Positions 41,477 to 50,054 of a DNA stretch of 64,000 nt are shown here, in pieces. Position 1 is the stretch's first letter. Each line of letters opens with the position of its first letter. The translations under genes were made by a program, and so were the position numbers. The notes beneath the pieces were generated by a model, which did not search any database, had not been told where the DNA came from, and saw nothing but the letters and a program-made list of their open reading frames with translations. The stretch covers positions 173,300 through 237,299 of the forward strand of contig OX639990.1 of the NCBI GenBank assembly GCA_951828535.1, written 5' to 3'. Source of the stretch: an uncultured Candidatus Entotheonella sp. Lineage in GTDB: Bacteria; Tectomicrobia; Entotheonellia; Entotheonellales; Entotheonellaceae.

Positions 41477-42754
41477 ATGCGCATCGAGGTTATCTGCACA
41501 GGCGACGAAGTCTTGACCGGCAAGATCGTGAACACGAACTTCACGTACATAACCCAGAAACTTGAAGATCACGGCTTGTCCGTCAAATGGGAGACGACCG
41601 TCGGCGATGACCGGGAGGACCTGCTGCAGGCATTTCGGTCTGCCGGCGAGCGGGCCGACGCAGTGATCGTCAACGGCGGGTTGGGGCCGACCGTTGATGA
41701 TCTGTCGCAGGAAGTGGCGGCGCAGGCGGCGGGGGTGGAGTTGGAACTGCACGAGGGCTGGCTGGCGCGTATGAAAGAAATGTTCGTGCGGCGCGGACGC
41801 GAGATGTCGCCGAACAACGTCAAGCAGGCCATGCTGCCGGTTGGGGCCGAACTCATCGACAATCGAGTAGGCACGGCGTGCGGCTTCGGCGTCACCATCG
41901 GCAAGGCGCGGTTTTATTTCACCCCCGGCGTGCCGCGCGAATTGCGGCCCATGCTGGAGCACGAAATTCTGCCGCGCCTGCTGCAGCGCAGCGGCGGCCA
42001 GGCGGTGATTCATCTGAAACGGTTTCACTCCTTCGGGCTGGGGGAGTCGCATGTGGATGCCTTGCTCGACGGTGTGGCAGCCCTGGCGCCGGAGGGCAGC
42101 GTGAAGCTCGGCTTTCGCGCCCACTACCCGCAATTGGAGACCAAGCTCACGGTGCGCGGACAGGATCAGGCAGACATGGCGGCCAAGCTGGCGCCGGTGG
42201 AGCACGAGGTCCGGCGGCGCATCGGCAACTTCATCCTGGCCGAAGACGACGAAACGCTGGAGGGTGTGGTGTTGTCACAACTGACTGAGTGGCGGGCGAC
42301 CTTGGCGGTTGCCGAAACGCTGACCGGTGGGCAGGTAGCAGCGAGGTTGGCGGCGCTGCCCGGCGCCGAGAGGGTGTTTCGCCGCGGCACGGTGGCAAGC
42401 AGCGGCGCGGAATTGGCCGCGGCGTTGTCCATGCCCGAGACGCCGCCCGATGGGACGCCGACCGCGGCTCTGGCCGCATCCGTGGCTCAGGCGGCGCGCC
42501 GGCAAAGTGGCGCCTCGCATGGATTATCGGTCTTGGTGGACATGCAGGCGGACGCCGACGACCGCGAAGAGGGCGGCACCATCGCGCTCGCCATCGCTGC
42601 GGGGAATGGCGTTGCGGGCCGCTGCAGCTATCTGGCCGGTGGGCGCGATTGGGTGCGGCTGGGAGCGATTGAAATGGCGCTCGATAGCGTGCGGCGATTG
42701 TTGCAAGGGCTGCCGGTCGACGAGAAGATCGATTTCGAAAAAATCGCCAGGTAG
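41477..42754 (+). CDS. cinA: CinA-family protein (COG1058/COG1546)
   Basis: A 425-residue protein with the N-terminal MoaB/MogA-like CinA domain (MRIEVICTGDEVLTGKIVNTNF, VNGGLGPTVDDLS, TPGVPRELRPML) and a C-terminal domain that in active enzymes is nicotinamide-nucleotide amidase with the motif AESCTGG. Here the corresponding segment is VAETLTGGQVAARL, without the usual Ser and Cys, so deamidase activity is doubtful; the N-terminal ADP-ribose pyrophosphatase activity may persist. The start ATG 41477 follows AGGGAG. The 280 bp between the methyltransferase-like gene and cinA show no gene or clear signal. Confidence 0.88.
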   Translation: MRIEVICTGDEVLTGKIVNTNFTYITQKLEDHGLSVKWETTVGDDREDLLQAFRSAGERADAVIVNGGLGPTVDDLSQEVAAQAAGVELELHEGWLARMKEMFVRRGREMSPNNVKQAMLPVGAELIDNRVGTACGFGVTIGKARFYFTPGVPRELRPMLEHEILPRLLQRSGGQAVIHLKRFHSFGLGESHVDALLDGVAALAPEGSVKLGFRAHYPQLETKLTVRGQDQADMAAKLAPVEHEVRRRIGNFILAEDDETLEGVVLSQLTEWRATLAVAETLTGGQVAARLAALPGAERVFRRGTVASSGAELAAALSMPETPPDGTPTAALAASVAQAARRQSGASHGLSVLVDMQADADDREEGGTIALAIAAGNGVAGRCSYLAGGRDWVRLGAIEMALDSVRRLLQGLPVDEKIDFEKIAR

Positions 42755-42883
42755 GGTGTGCGGACATGGCCAGGGAGCGCGTAGACAGGGTTGGAGGGCT
42801 GTGCTAGGCTGACGCGGGCCGTCAGAGGGCGGATGATGCCAACCCGTCCGCGCGGAATAGAGCATAGAGATGAGGTGATTGTC

Positions 42884-43108
42884 GTGCGATTCCGAGTATC
42901 TGTCGAACATCGGGAAACGTTTGTTGTTGACGCCAGTTGCGCCGCTGAGGCGCAGTTCACCGCTGCCGACTTCGCCGTCAATCACGGCGACAGCGAGTAC
43001 GCCGACCACATCCTGGAACACGCTGAAGAAACCCTGCAATACACCTGCACCCAGTTGGAAACTTGCCAGCACACCCCCCTGCTGGCTGAGGATCAACTCG
43101 ATGCCTAG
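42884..43108 (+). CDS. Small acidic hypothetical protein
   Basis: A 74-residue protein starting with GTG at 42884 (GAGGTG 8 nt upstream): VRFRVSVEHRETFVVDASCAA. It is acidic, has three Cys, and is predicted soluble. There is no family match. It lies between cinA and yacG, all rightward, with the yacG start 38 bp further on. Confidence 0.5.
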   Translation: MRFRVSVEHRETFVVDASCAAEAQFTAADFAVNHGDSEYADHILEHAEETLQYTCTQLETCQHTPLLAEDQLDA

Positions 43109-43146
43109 GGCCGCCCTCCTAGCGCACCCGCTAACGAGGCCAGTCG

Positions 43147-43368
43147 ATGAATGAAGACCGCGCCAGACGACAGATACGCCGGCAGTGCCCGCAATGTGAC
43201 CGAGAGGTGACGTGGCCCGAAACGACGACCTACCCCTTTTGTTCCGAGCGCTGCCGCTTGATCGACCTGGGCGTCTGGGCTTCCGGTGACTACCGACTGC
43301 CGGGCGACCCGGCATCGGAAAATGACCTGCGCTCGGTGGCGCCCGGCGACGACGAGGTGGACGAGTAA
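43147..43368 (+). CDS. yacG: DNA gyrase inhibitor YacG
   Basis: A 73-residue zinc protein. The knuckle CPQCDREVTW followed by YPFCSERCRLIDLGVWASGDYR is the complete YacG signature, with four Cys ligands. In E. coli YacG binds GyrB and blocks DNA binding. There is an acidic C-terminal tail. coaE, its usual neighbour in Proteobacteria, is not present. Confidence 0.92.
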   Translation: MNEDRARRQIRRQCPQCDREVTWPETTTYPFCSERCRLIDLGVWASGDYRLPGDPASENDLRSVAPGDDEVDE

Positions 43369-43407
43369 GTCCGTCCCCGCCCCGAACGCTCCACGGAGAA
43401 TCGAAAC

Positions 43408-43815
43408 ATGTTCCGTATGACGGCTATGGATCACATCGTTCTGAACGTGCGCGACATGGATGGGGTGCTGGATTTCTATCAGAACGTGCTGGGGCTGCCG
43501 GTAGAGCGGCTGGCGGAATTCCAGCGTGGAGAGGCGCCATTTCCGTCCGTGCGGATCAGTGCCGATACGGTCATCGACCTGTTCCCTGTCGCCGAGAGCG
43601 ACGACGCAACGCCCGAGCGCAGCGATCTCAACCACTTCTGCCTGGTGCTGAGCGAGAACGATATGCCGCGTTTAATGACGCATTTGACGGCGCACGGTGT
43701 GGCAATTGAGGAGGGACCGGTAACACGCTGGGGGGCGCACGGCAACGGCACGTCGATCTATTTTTCGGACCCCGAGGCCCGGCGGATCGAGGTGCGTTAT
43801 TACAGTGCGGATTGA
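43408..43815 (+). CDS. VOC-family protein (glyoxalase/bleomycin-resistance fold)
   Basis: A 135-residue single VOC protein: MDHIVLNVRDMDGVLDFYQNVLGL at the start with metal-ligand His, NHFCLVLSEND with the second His, and IYFSDPEARRIEVRYY with Glu at the end. The ligand pattern His/His/Glu suggests a metal enzyme of the glyoxalase or ring-cleavage type. It is in the same direction as yacG with a 39-bp gap. The substrate is unknown. Its end overlaps the decayed channel gene on the other strand. Confidence 0.85.
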   Translation: MFRMTAMDHIVLNVRDMDGVLDFYQNVLGLPVERLAEFQRGEAPFPSVRISADTVIDLFPVAESDDATPERSDLNHFCLVLSENDMPRLMTHLTAHGVAIEEGPVTRWGAHGNGTSIYFSDPEARRIEVRYYSAD

Positions 43816-44600
43816 CCGGCCTGTCGCACAGGGGCGAACGAAGGGCGCTCGGCGGCGATGATGTAGAGTCGGTCAATGGCCCGTATCTGGTAGGTGCCGG
43901 GCGGATTGGTGTGCAGGATGTCCTCGCCACTCTGGATGCCGACGACCAACAGGTTGTAATCCCGTTTCAGTTCCACGAGGGCTTCCAGGAACGTTTTGCC
44001 GACGACGCCGACCGGTGCGGGCGCTGCGGCAATGGGGCAGGTTGCTGGCATCCTGAAGCTCAACGCAGGTTTACAAACTCGGATACGTCGATTTGATGGC
44101 GTGGGTGCTCAGAATGGCCCGGGCATCGCTTGAAAAGGGGTCGTCTTCGGACTCGCCCGGCACAATGACGGCGCGGGCAGCCGCCAGGTTGGCTCGCTCC
44201 ATGCTGCTCAGCGTCAGATTGCCGCGTACGAGATGCGGCACCCCGGCCGGCTTTTCCGGCAAGTCGGCAACCAGCACCACCGGGGCGTTGGCGGTGCGCT
44301 AATCGCTTCTCAACTCCTCAAGAATCTGTAACGCCTTCGTATTCCAGCCGCACAGGACGAAATGATCGCTGTAGGGTTGCAGTCGGGCGAGCCGGGCATC
44401 GGAGCGCGCGCTGACCACCAAGCCGACCCTTAAGGTGCCGACGGTTGCCAACAGGCCTAGGGCGGCCAGCATGGCGACGGTGCCGAGCACGCGCCACCAT
44501 ATGGCTCCCACCGTAGGCAGCGCCTCGAATTACGCCAGACTCAGCGTGCCGCTGCCGAGAATAAGCCGCACACCCGGCGCCAACAATCCCACCAGACAGA
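43800..44600 (-). pseudogene. Decayed RCK-domain ion channel (Castor/Pollux-like)
   Basis: Conserved pieces occur in order on the minus strand: a hydrophobic segment WWRVLGTVAMLAALGLLATV, a Rossmann start YSDHFVLCGWNTKALQILEEL, an adjoining VVLVADLPEKPAGVPHLVRG and ERANLAAARAVIVPGESEDD, and a TrkA-C-like end LVELKRDYNLLVVGIQSGED with IRAIDRLYIIAA. They are broken by in-frame stops (TAA near 44530, TAG at 44301-44299, TAA at 44073-44071), a frame change near 44063 and a missing middle. The pore-forming N terminus is absent. The pattern fits a CASTOR/POLLUX-type channel now inactive. Confidence 0.75.
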
Positions 44601-44764
44601 CTGCATGACGAGCTCCCGAAACGACCTTTTGATCTGATGGGGCGCTATGCCACCAAATCGGCAGCGCGTGTGCACGAAGCAAGAAGGCAGTGTCTCACCC
44701 GGTTCCCCTCATCCCAACCCTCCCCGCGTCGAGGGGAGCGGCAGGGCGAGTGCAATAGGATGAC

Positions 44765-45556
44765 ATGATGATTGCGTTGTTCACCGATTTTGGGGTGCGG
44801 GATGCTTACGTGGCGCAGATGAAGGGCGTCATTCTGAGCATCAATGCGGCCCTGACGGTGATTGATCTCAATCACGAGGTGGCGGCGTTCAACGTGCGCC
44901 AGGCAGCTTATTTGCTGGAGGCATCGAGCCGCTATCTGCCGGCCGGCAGCATCGTGGTAACGGTGGTCGATCCCGGCGTCGGCACGACGCGACGCCCGGT
45001 GCTGTGCGCGGCACAATCTGATAGGTGGTTCGTCGGGCCGGATAACGGCGTGTTTACGCACGTCCTGACAGCACACGGGCTGCGTGAGGCTTACGAGTTG
45101 ACGGAGAGCGCCTATTTCCGGCCTCGGATTTCGTCGACCTTTCATGGGCGAGATATCTTTGCTCCGGTGGCAGCACATCTTGCCAGTGGGGTGTCGGCGG
45201 CTGATTTCGGGCCGCCTGTGGAAGACCTGGTCACCTTCCCTGTCAGTCCGCCGCGCGCAGTTGGCCAAGCTGCGATGGGCGAAATCGTACATGTCGACCA
45301 TTTCGGTAACGCCGTCACCAACGTCACCCCAGAACTGCTTCCGGGGTTACAGGTCGGCCAGAATGTCTCGTTTACGCTCGACGAGCGACGCTGGACGGTG
45401 CCCTTTTGCGCCACCTATGGCAACCAGCCGCGAGGGGAGCTCGTGGCGCTCGTCAGCAGCAACGATACTCTGGAGATCGCCCTGATGCAGGGCAACGCGT
45501 CGGCGCAAATCAACGCGCCGGTCGGTACGCGCATCACTTTCGAGCGCCAGCCTTGA
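44765..45556 (+). CDS. S-adenosyl-L-methionine hydrolase (adenosine-forming), DUF62 family
   Basis: A 263-residue protein of the SAM hydroxide adenosyltransferase family, related to fluorinases, which cleaves SAM to adenosine and methionine. Blocks are IALFTDFGVRDAYVAQMKG, VVDPGVGTTRRP, GPDNGVFTHVL, STFHGRDIFAPVAAHLA and HVDHFGNAVTNV. There is no halogenase-type insertion of the fluorinase kind. The start is ATG 44765, with a second ATG next. It is followed by an acyl-CoA dehydrogenase after 18 bp. Confidence 0.92.
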   Translation: MMIALFTDFGVRDAYVAQMKGVILSINAALTVIDLNHEVAAFNVRQAAYLLEASSRYLPAGSIVVTVVDPGVGTTRRPVLCAAQSDRWFVGPDNGVFTHVLTAHGLREAYELTESAYFRPRISSTFHGRDIFAPVAAHLASGVSAADFGPPVEDLVTFPVSPPRAVGQAAMGEIVHVDHFGNAVTNVTPELLPGLQVGQNVSFTLDERRWTVPFCATYGNQPRGELVALVSSNDTLEIALMQGNASAQINAPVGTRITFERQP

Positions 45557-45574
45557 GCGGCCTGATGGAGCATC

Positions 45575-46729
45575 ATGGACTTTCGTTTCACACCCGAACA
45601 AGAAGCCTTTCGGCAGGAGATACGCGACTTTCTGCAGGCGGCGCTGCCGTCCTCGGAGGCGGTGTCCGAAGACGCCTGGATTCTGGGATTCGACCGGGCG
45701 TTCTCGAAGAAATTGGCGGCCCGCGGCTGGATCGGTTTGACGTGGCCGCGCGAGTACGGCGGGCAGGGTCGCAATTACCTCGACCGCCTCATTCTCACCG
45801 AGGAACTATTACGCCGCGGGGCGCCGGTGGCGGCTCACTGGCTGGGCGACCGGCAGATGGGGCCGTCCATCCTGCGCTACGGCTCCGAGGGGCAAAAAGC
45901 CGCCTTCCTGCCGGGTATCGTTTCCGGCGATCTGGTGTTTTGCATCGGCATGAGCGAGCCGGGGGCGGGTTCGGACCTGGCGGGTCTGCAGACCCGCGCC
46001 GTGCAAGAGGGGGACGAATTCGTCCTGCACGGGCAGAAGATCTGGACGAGCTTTGCGCACCAGGCGGATTACTGCTATCTGGTGGCCCGCACCACGCCGG
46101 ATGGCCCGAAGCACAAGGGCATCAGCGAGTTTCTGGTCGACATGAAAACGCCGGGCATCACCATCAAGCCCATTGTGGACATGACCGGCGCGCACCACTT
46201 CAACGAGGTGTTTTTCGATGACGTGCGCATCCCTCAGGAGGCACTGGTGGGGGAGAAGGACCGCGGCTGGTATCAGATCGCCTCGCAACTCGACTACGAG
46301 CGTAGCGGCATCGAGCGGCTGATGAGCAACTACGCCCTGATGGACGCCATGCGGCGGCACATCCGCGACACCGGCAGGGACCGCAGCGAGGTGGTGCGGC
46401 ACCGGCTGGCGCAACTGCATATCGAATTCACCATGGGGAAGCTGATGATCTATCGTGTGGCTTGGCTGCTGACCCAAGGCGTCGTACCGAATGCCGAATC
46501 GGCCGCCGCCAAGGCGTACTGCACCGAGTTCGAGCAGCGCCTGGCGCAGGCCGCCAGCGAGCTTATGGGCGGCTACGGCCAGCTGCTTCCCGGCTCTCCC
46601 TGCGCGCCGCTGGATGGCCGCGTCGCCCGCGCCTACCTCTACGCCCCCGCCTACACGATCCAGGGCGGCACCTCGTCCATCCTGCGCAACATCATCGCCA
46701 CGCGCGGGCTGGGGTTGCCGCCGGGATAG
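45575..46729 (+). CDS. Acyl-CoA dehydrogenase
   Basis: A 384-residue FAD enzyme catalysing alpha,beta-dehydrogenation of an acyl-CoA. The N terminus MDFRFTPEQEAFRQEIRDFL, the FAD signature GMSEPGAGSDLAGLQTRA and the C-terminal YTIQGGTSSILRNIIATRGLGLP are characteristic. At the position of the catalytic Glu of medium-chain enzymes the sequence reads IQGGTS, so the base lies elsewhere, as in IVD-like or steroid-type FadE proteins. It is codirectional with the SAM hydrolase gene. Confidence 0.92.
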   Translation: MDFRFTPEQEAFRQEIRDFLQAALPSSEAVSEDAWILGFDRAFSKKLAARGWIGLTWPREYGGQGRNYLDRLILTEELLRRGAPVAAHWLGDRQMGPSILRYGSEGQKAAFLPGIVSGDLVFCIGMSEPGAGSDLAGLQTRAVQEGDEFVLHGQKIWTSFAHQADYCYLVARTTPDGPKHKGISEFLVDMKTPGITIKPIVDMTGAHHFNEVFFDDVRIPQEALVGEKDRGWYQIASQLDYERSGIERLMSNYALMDAMRRHIRDTGRDRSEVVRHRLAQLHIEFTMGKLMIYRVAWLLTQGVVPNAESAAAKAYCTEFEQRLAQAASELMGGYGQLLPGSPCAPLDGRVARAYLYAPAYTIQGGTSSILRNIIATRGLGLPPG

Positions 46730-46741
46730 ACGGCTGATTCG

Positions 46742-47611
46742 CTATTCTTCGTACTCAAACCAGAAGGCGTCGTCCCGCCGTACGAGGCGTCCGAACGACG
46801 GCTCCGGAAAATGCGTGGCGCAGATCAGCATGTCGGCCTCGCAGTGCGCGTCGAGAAATTTCTGCCGCGTTGCTTTGGCGCGCTCAGGCTCGAAGTCGGC
46901 CCGCATGATCCACTCCGGTTCGAGGCATTGCACCGGGTTGTGGATGAGATCGCCGGTTATGATCGCCTGCGCCCCTTGCGACGCCAGCCGCACGCTCACG
47001 TGATCCGGCGTATGGCCGGGTGTCGATTCCAGCCACACCTCGTCGTCAATTGCGAAGTCGGGCTCGACTAGTTTCGCCTGCCCCGCCTCCAGAATCGGGT
47101 ACACGCTGTCGATCAGGTGCGGCTGCGGGGTCTCGCGGTGCAACTTTTCCCAGGCATCCAGCTCGCCGCGCGCAAAGACGTACTGCGCGTTGGGGAACGT
47201 GGGCACCCAGCGGCCGTCGCGTAACTGTGTGTTCCAGCCGACGTGGTCCGAGTGCATGTGCGTGCACAGCACGTAGTCCACCGCTTCGGGGGCGACCCCG
47301 GCGCCGGCCAGCAGCGGCAGGAAGGTGCCGAGTTGCTGCAGGTGCCAGCTCGGGCGCATCTCGCGCGGCTTGTTGTCGCCCACGCAGGTGTCCACGATGA
47401 TGGTATGGCGCGAGGTTTGCACCAGAAATGCCTGGAACACCAGCACCAGATTGCCGGAAGCCGTATCCATGGCCCGCGGCAGCATCCAATTGCGGTGCGC
47501 TTCCCAGTCCTCGGGGCCGGTCTCAGGAAAAAACGTCAGGGGTTGGAAATCGGTGCCGGTGGATTCCACGATACGGGTGATGCGGATATCGCCGAGCTGC
47601 CGCTGTTGCAT
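46742..47611 (-). CDS. MBL-fold metallohydrolase
   Basis: A 289-residue hydrolase with a complete metal site: THMHSDHVGWNT, a His in STPGHTPDHVS, Asp in IITGDLIHNPVQ and the final His in ICATHFPEP. The N-terminal part (IRITRIVESTGTDFQPLTFFPET) and general layout match methyl-parathion-hydrolase/AidC-like lactonases. It is cytoplasmic and convergent with the acyl-CoA dehydrogenase, 12 bp apart. The substrate is unknown. Confidence 0.87.
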   Translation of the reverse strand: MQQRQLGDIRITRIVESTGTDFQPLTFFPETGPEDWEAHRNWMLPRAMDTASGNLVLVFQAFLVQTSRHTIIVDTCVGDNKPREMRPSWHLQQLGTFLPLLAGAGVAPEAVDYVLCTHMHSDHVGWNTQLRDGRWVPTFPNAQYVFARGELDAWEKLHRETPQPHLIDSVYPILEAGQAKLVEPDFAIDDEVWLESTPGHTPDHVSVRLASQGAQAIITGDLIHNPVQCLEPEWIMRADFEPERAKATRQKFLDAHCEADMLICATHFPEPSFGRLVRRDDAFWFEYEE

Positions 47612-48218
47612 AATGAGCGTGCCTCCTGATTGGTTATATGCGGTTAAAGCAATTCAAGGTTGAAAAGAAACGGTGTTCAAACTGACCGAGTCGCTCCGGC
47701 GGAAGCCGGGGTCGAGTGGCTTTCCGGTGACAAAGAGCCTGCCCCGGGCCGGACCCAAGGCCACTGGATTTCGGCATGCGCCGGCATGACGATACGGCGG
47801 TTTGCATGGTGCCAACCGATCTTGAACTGCCGTACCTTTGCAGGGCTGTAGGGATGAGGCAACCGTAGCACATCGCGCCGCTTCGGTTCAATGCAGCTCC
47901 GAACATGCGTCGCATCAGATTCTCCCTGTCACGCTTACAGAGAGGGAACGGCCCTTTCGGCCATCTGCCGTCCGTTTGACCATTATCCATCCATCAAATA
48001 ACTCCTGATTGCTGGCGGCTTTCAAGCCATCGGACGGCGCTCGTCCCGCCGCTCGTCAATTGGGTGTCGACTCTTTGGTGAGGAACGTGAGGGCTCCCAG
48101 GGTATACGTTGAATTGAATGACGTGGCCGGTCGCTTACCGGCCCCATCCTGAGAAAGAAGCAGGGAGAGGCGCGGTGGATTCGCTGCGGCGATTTCTCAT
48201 GGAGGCTGGGATAGAGGC
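47612..48218. other. Intergenic region with repeat, no gene seen
   Basis: About 600 bp between the MBL gene and a HicB-like gene. It contains a GTCAT-type repeat (47760-47791). Short ORFs here mostly translate the repeat and are not believable. No hicA gene was found in the stretch just before hicB. Confidence 0.55.
47760..47791. repeat. GTCAT-type intergenic repeat, copy B (inverted)
   Basis: On the minus strand the segment begins GTCATGCCGGCGCATGCCG and ends AATCCAGTGGCC. It shares start and end with copy A at 26852-26885. Confidence 0.5.
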
Positions 48219-48548
48219 ATGATGGAGTACAAAGGATATCGGGCGGCAGTGGTATACGACGACGAGGTCGGTATTTTTCACGGCGAAGTGGTCGACACTC
48301 GGGACGTCATCACGTTTGAGGGAACGCCCGTCGAACAACTGCAGAAGGAATTTCGGTTCTCTATCGACGATTATCTGACCGTCTGCGCCGAGCGAGGACG
48401 TCAGCCGGACAAGCCCTTCTCCGGGAAGATTCCCCTGCGGGTTCCGCCGGAGGTCTATCGGGCCGCAGCCGCAGCTGCCAAGGGCGCAGGCAAGAGCCTC
48501 AATGCCTGGCTGACCGAAACAGTGGAACAGGCGGCGCTTGGACCATAG
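48219..48548 (+). CDS. HicB-family antitoxin, solitary
   Basis: A 109-residue HicB protein. The N-terminal half YRAAVVYDDEVGIFHGEVVD is the partial RNase-H fold, and the C-terminal half KIPLRVPPEVYRAAAAAAKG with KSLNAWLTETVEQA is a ribbon-helix-helix DNA-binding domain. A hicA toxin gene is not found upstream or downstream, so this is an orphan regulator or a relic of a TA module. Two ATG codons are adjacent at the start. It opens a small accessory island. Confidence 0.85.
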   Translation: MMEYKGYRAAVVYDDEVGIFHGEVVDTRDVITFEGTPVEQLQKEFRFSIDDYLTVCAERGRQPDKPFSGKIPLRVPPEVYRAAAAAAKGAGKSLNAWLTETVEQAALGP

Positions 48549-48757
48549 ACCAAAGGGAGGGTATCGGTTATCTAGGCAGGGTGTAAGCATGGCGGCCCGA
48601 CCAAGCCGCGCCGTCGATAAGCGAGATTGTCGCTCGCATTTAGTTGTCACAATATCAGCGATATCTCCGAAACATTACAGGTTGGCCGGTTGGTGCCGTG
48701 TTTCGGCGTACAGACTTAAAGTTCTCCCCCCATCCAGCGTGGCTTCCCGCTAAGGTC

Positions 48758-48901
48758 TTACGCTACGGTGACCTCTATCATTTTTGGCGTCATGTTTTCA
48801 GTGAGCCCTAACAGGTAATCCGAACTCACCTGGAGGACTCTTGCCGCCGCCGCAAGGCGGTCCCCTCTAAGCATGCTTTGGCCGGACTCAACACTGCGTA
48901 T
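48758..48901 (-). pseudogene. XRE-type HTH regulator, C-terminal remnant
   Basis: The last 47 codons of an ORF read RSVESGQSMLRGDRLAAAAR and VLQVSSDYLLGLTENMTP, the second half of an XRE/Cro helix-turn-helix domain (normally RIESGxxxPRxDxLxxLAxxL). The first half of the HTH is missing: upstream the frame becomes non-homologous at about 48905 and runs into the end of the AT-rich gene at 48924. It is therefore a 5'-truncated fragment. Confidence 0.65.
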
Positions 48902-48923
48902 CGGGCGCCAAATCACGCAGGGT

Positions 48924-49598
48924 CTATTCCTGAGCCTTAAGGAACATCCTTTTGCACTTCTTTTTACACTTCTCTGAGATGACATCCAATAATTTCAGGA
49001 CCGAAAGAGCATGATCAAGATTTTTCTCACAGATTTGCAATTCCGGTATCGTTTCTTTCTTGTTGCGGGAAAATTCGAATGCTGATTCTACATGAAGAAA
49101 TAACTTGACTGTATAAGGAACGACATCTTCTATTTCTATGCCATTCCTGTCAGGATGATTAAACGTAGCCAACATCCAGCTAAGCCGAGAATGTTGTATT
49201 TGATAAATCCTCAAAATTTCAGCAATAGCTATGGCATTGCGTTCATCCACGATATGCTCGATGAGGTCTTGTAGATTCTTGATAACCCGATCCTCAAGCT
49301 TGGGGATCTCGATAACGGTGGGTTTTTCTGGTGGTTCACATTTTCGTCGTAGTGCTGTTGTGACTACACAAGAGCAATCTTCAAGATAGTCAATGATAGT
49401 ACTCAAGTCGGCTGGTAAAGCCGCCCGGCATGCCTGTTGGCGTCGGCGAAGACGCTCCTTGGACTGCCGCCTCTGAAAATCAAGTTGTTCCCACATAAAG
49501 CACATCGTAATTATCGCAGCAATCAACGCCAAGAAGCCAGCCGCGAGAGTTTGCCATTCTTTGAGGTAGTTCAAAAAATCAGTCAATTGGTTCTCCAC
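48924..49598 (-). CDS. AT-rich membrane-anchored hypothetical protein
   Basis: A 224-residue protein starting with GTG at 49598. One hydrophobic helix (LAAGFLALIAAIITMCFMW) near residues 18-36 is followed by a long, charged, largely helical cytoplasmic region (QRRQSKERLRRRQQ...) ending Lys-rich. I do not recognise a family. Base composition is clearly lower in GC than the neighbours and codon use differs, suggesting recent transfer. It is bounded by truncated genes on both sides: an XRE remnant and a DUF5615 toxin remnant. It could be an accessory or defence-related protein. Confidence 0.65.
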   Translation of the reverse strand: MENQLTDFLNYLKEWQTLAAGFLALIAAIITMCFMWEQLDFQRRQSKERLRRRQQACRAALPADLSTIIDYLEDCSCVVTTALRRKCEPPEKPTVIEIPKLEDRVIKNLQDLIEHIVDERNAIAIAEILRIYQIQHSRLSWMLATFNHPDRNGIEIEDVVPYTVKLFLHVESAFEFSRNKKETIPELQICEKNLDHALSVLKLLDVISEKCKKKCKRMFLKAQE

Positions 49599-49695
49599 TA
49601 AGCCCTTGATCGAGAACGGTGATGGCGTCGTGGCCAGCGTTACGGAACACGAGTGCCAATTCGTTCGGGAGATTCTCGTCCAGTTTCAATTTCAT
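49579..49695 (-). pseudogene. DUF5615 (PIN-like) toxin, N-terminal fragment
   Basis: Thirty-eight codons starting MKLKLDENLPNELALVFRNA, the typical N terminus of DUF5615 PIN-like toxins with the first acidic Asp of the nuclease site. The frame then stops after GLSGEPID at the point where the AT-rich gene begins; the rest of the toxin is missing. The start lies 19 bp after the end of the DUF433 antitoxin remnant, as in intact modules. Confidence 0.7.
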
Positions 49696-49714
49696 GCCTT
49701 TACGGCTTTGGCGG

Positions 49715-50036
<322 letters not shown>

Positions 50037-50054
50037 TCATTCCAGGCCGGCCGT

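Noticed and set aside
47660-47851. Plus-strand ORF of 63 codons
   Set aside because: It mainly translates the GTCAT-type repeat and its flank.
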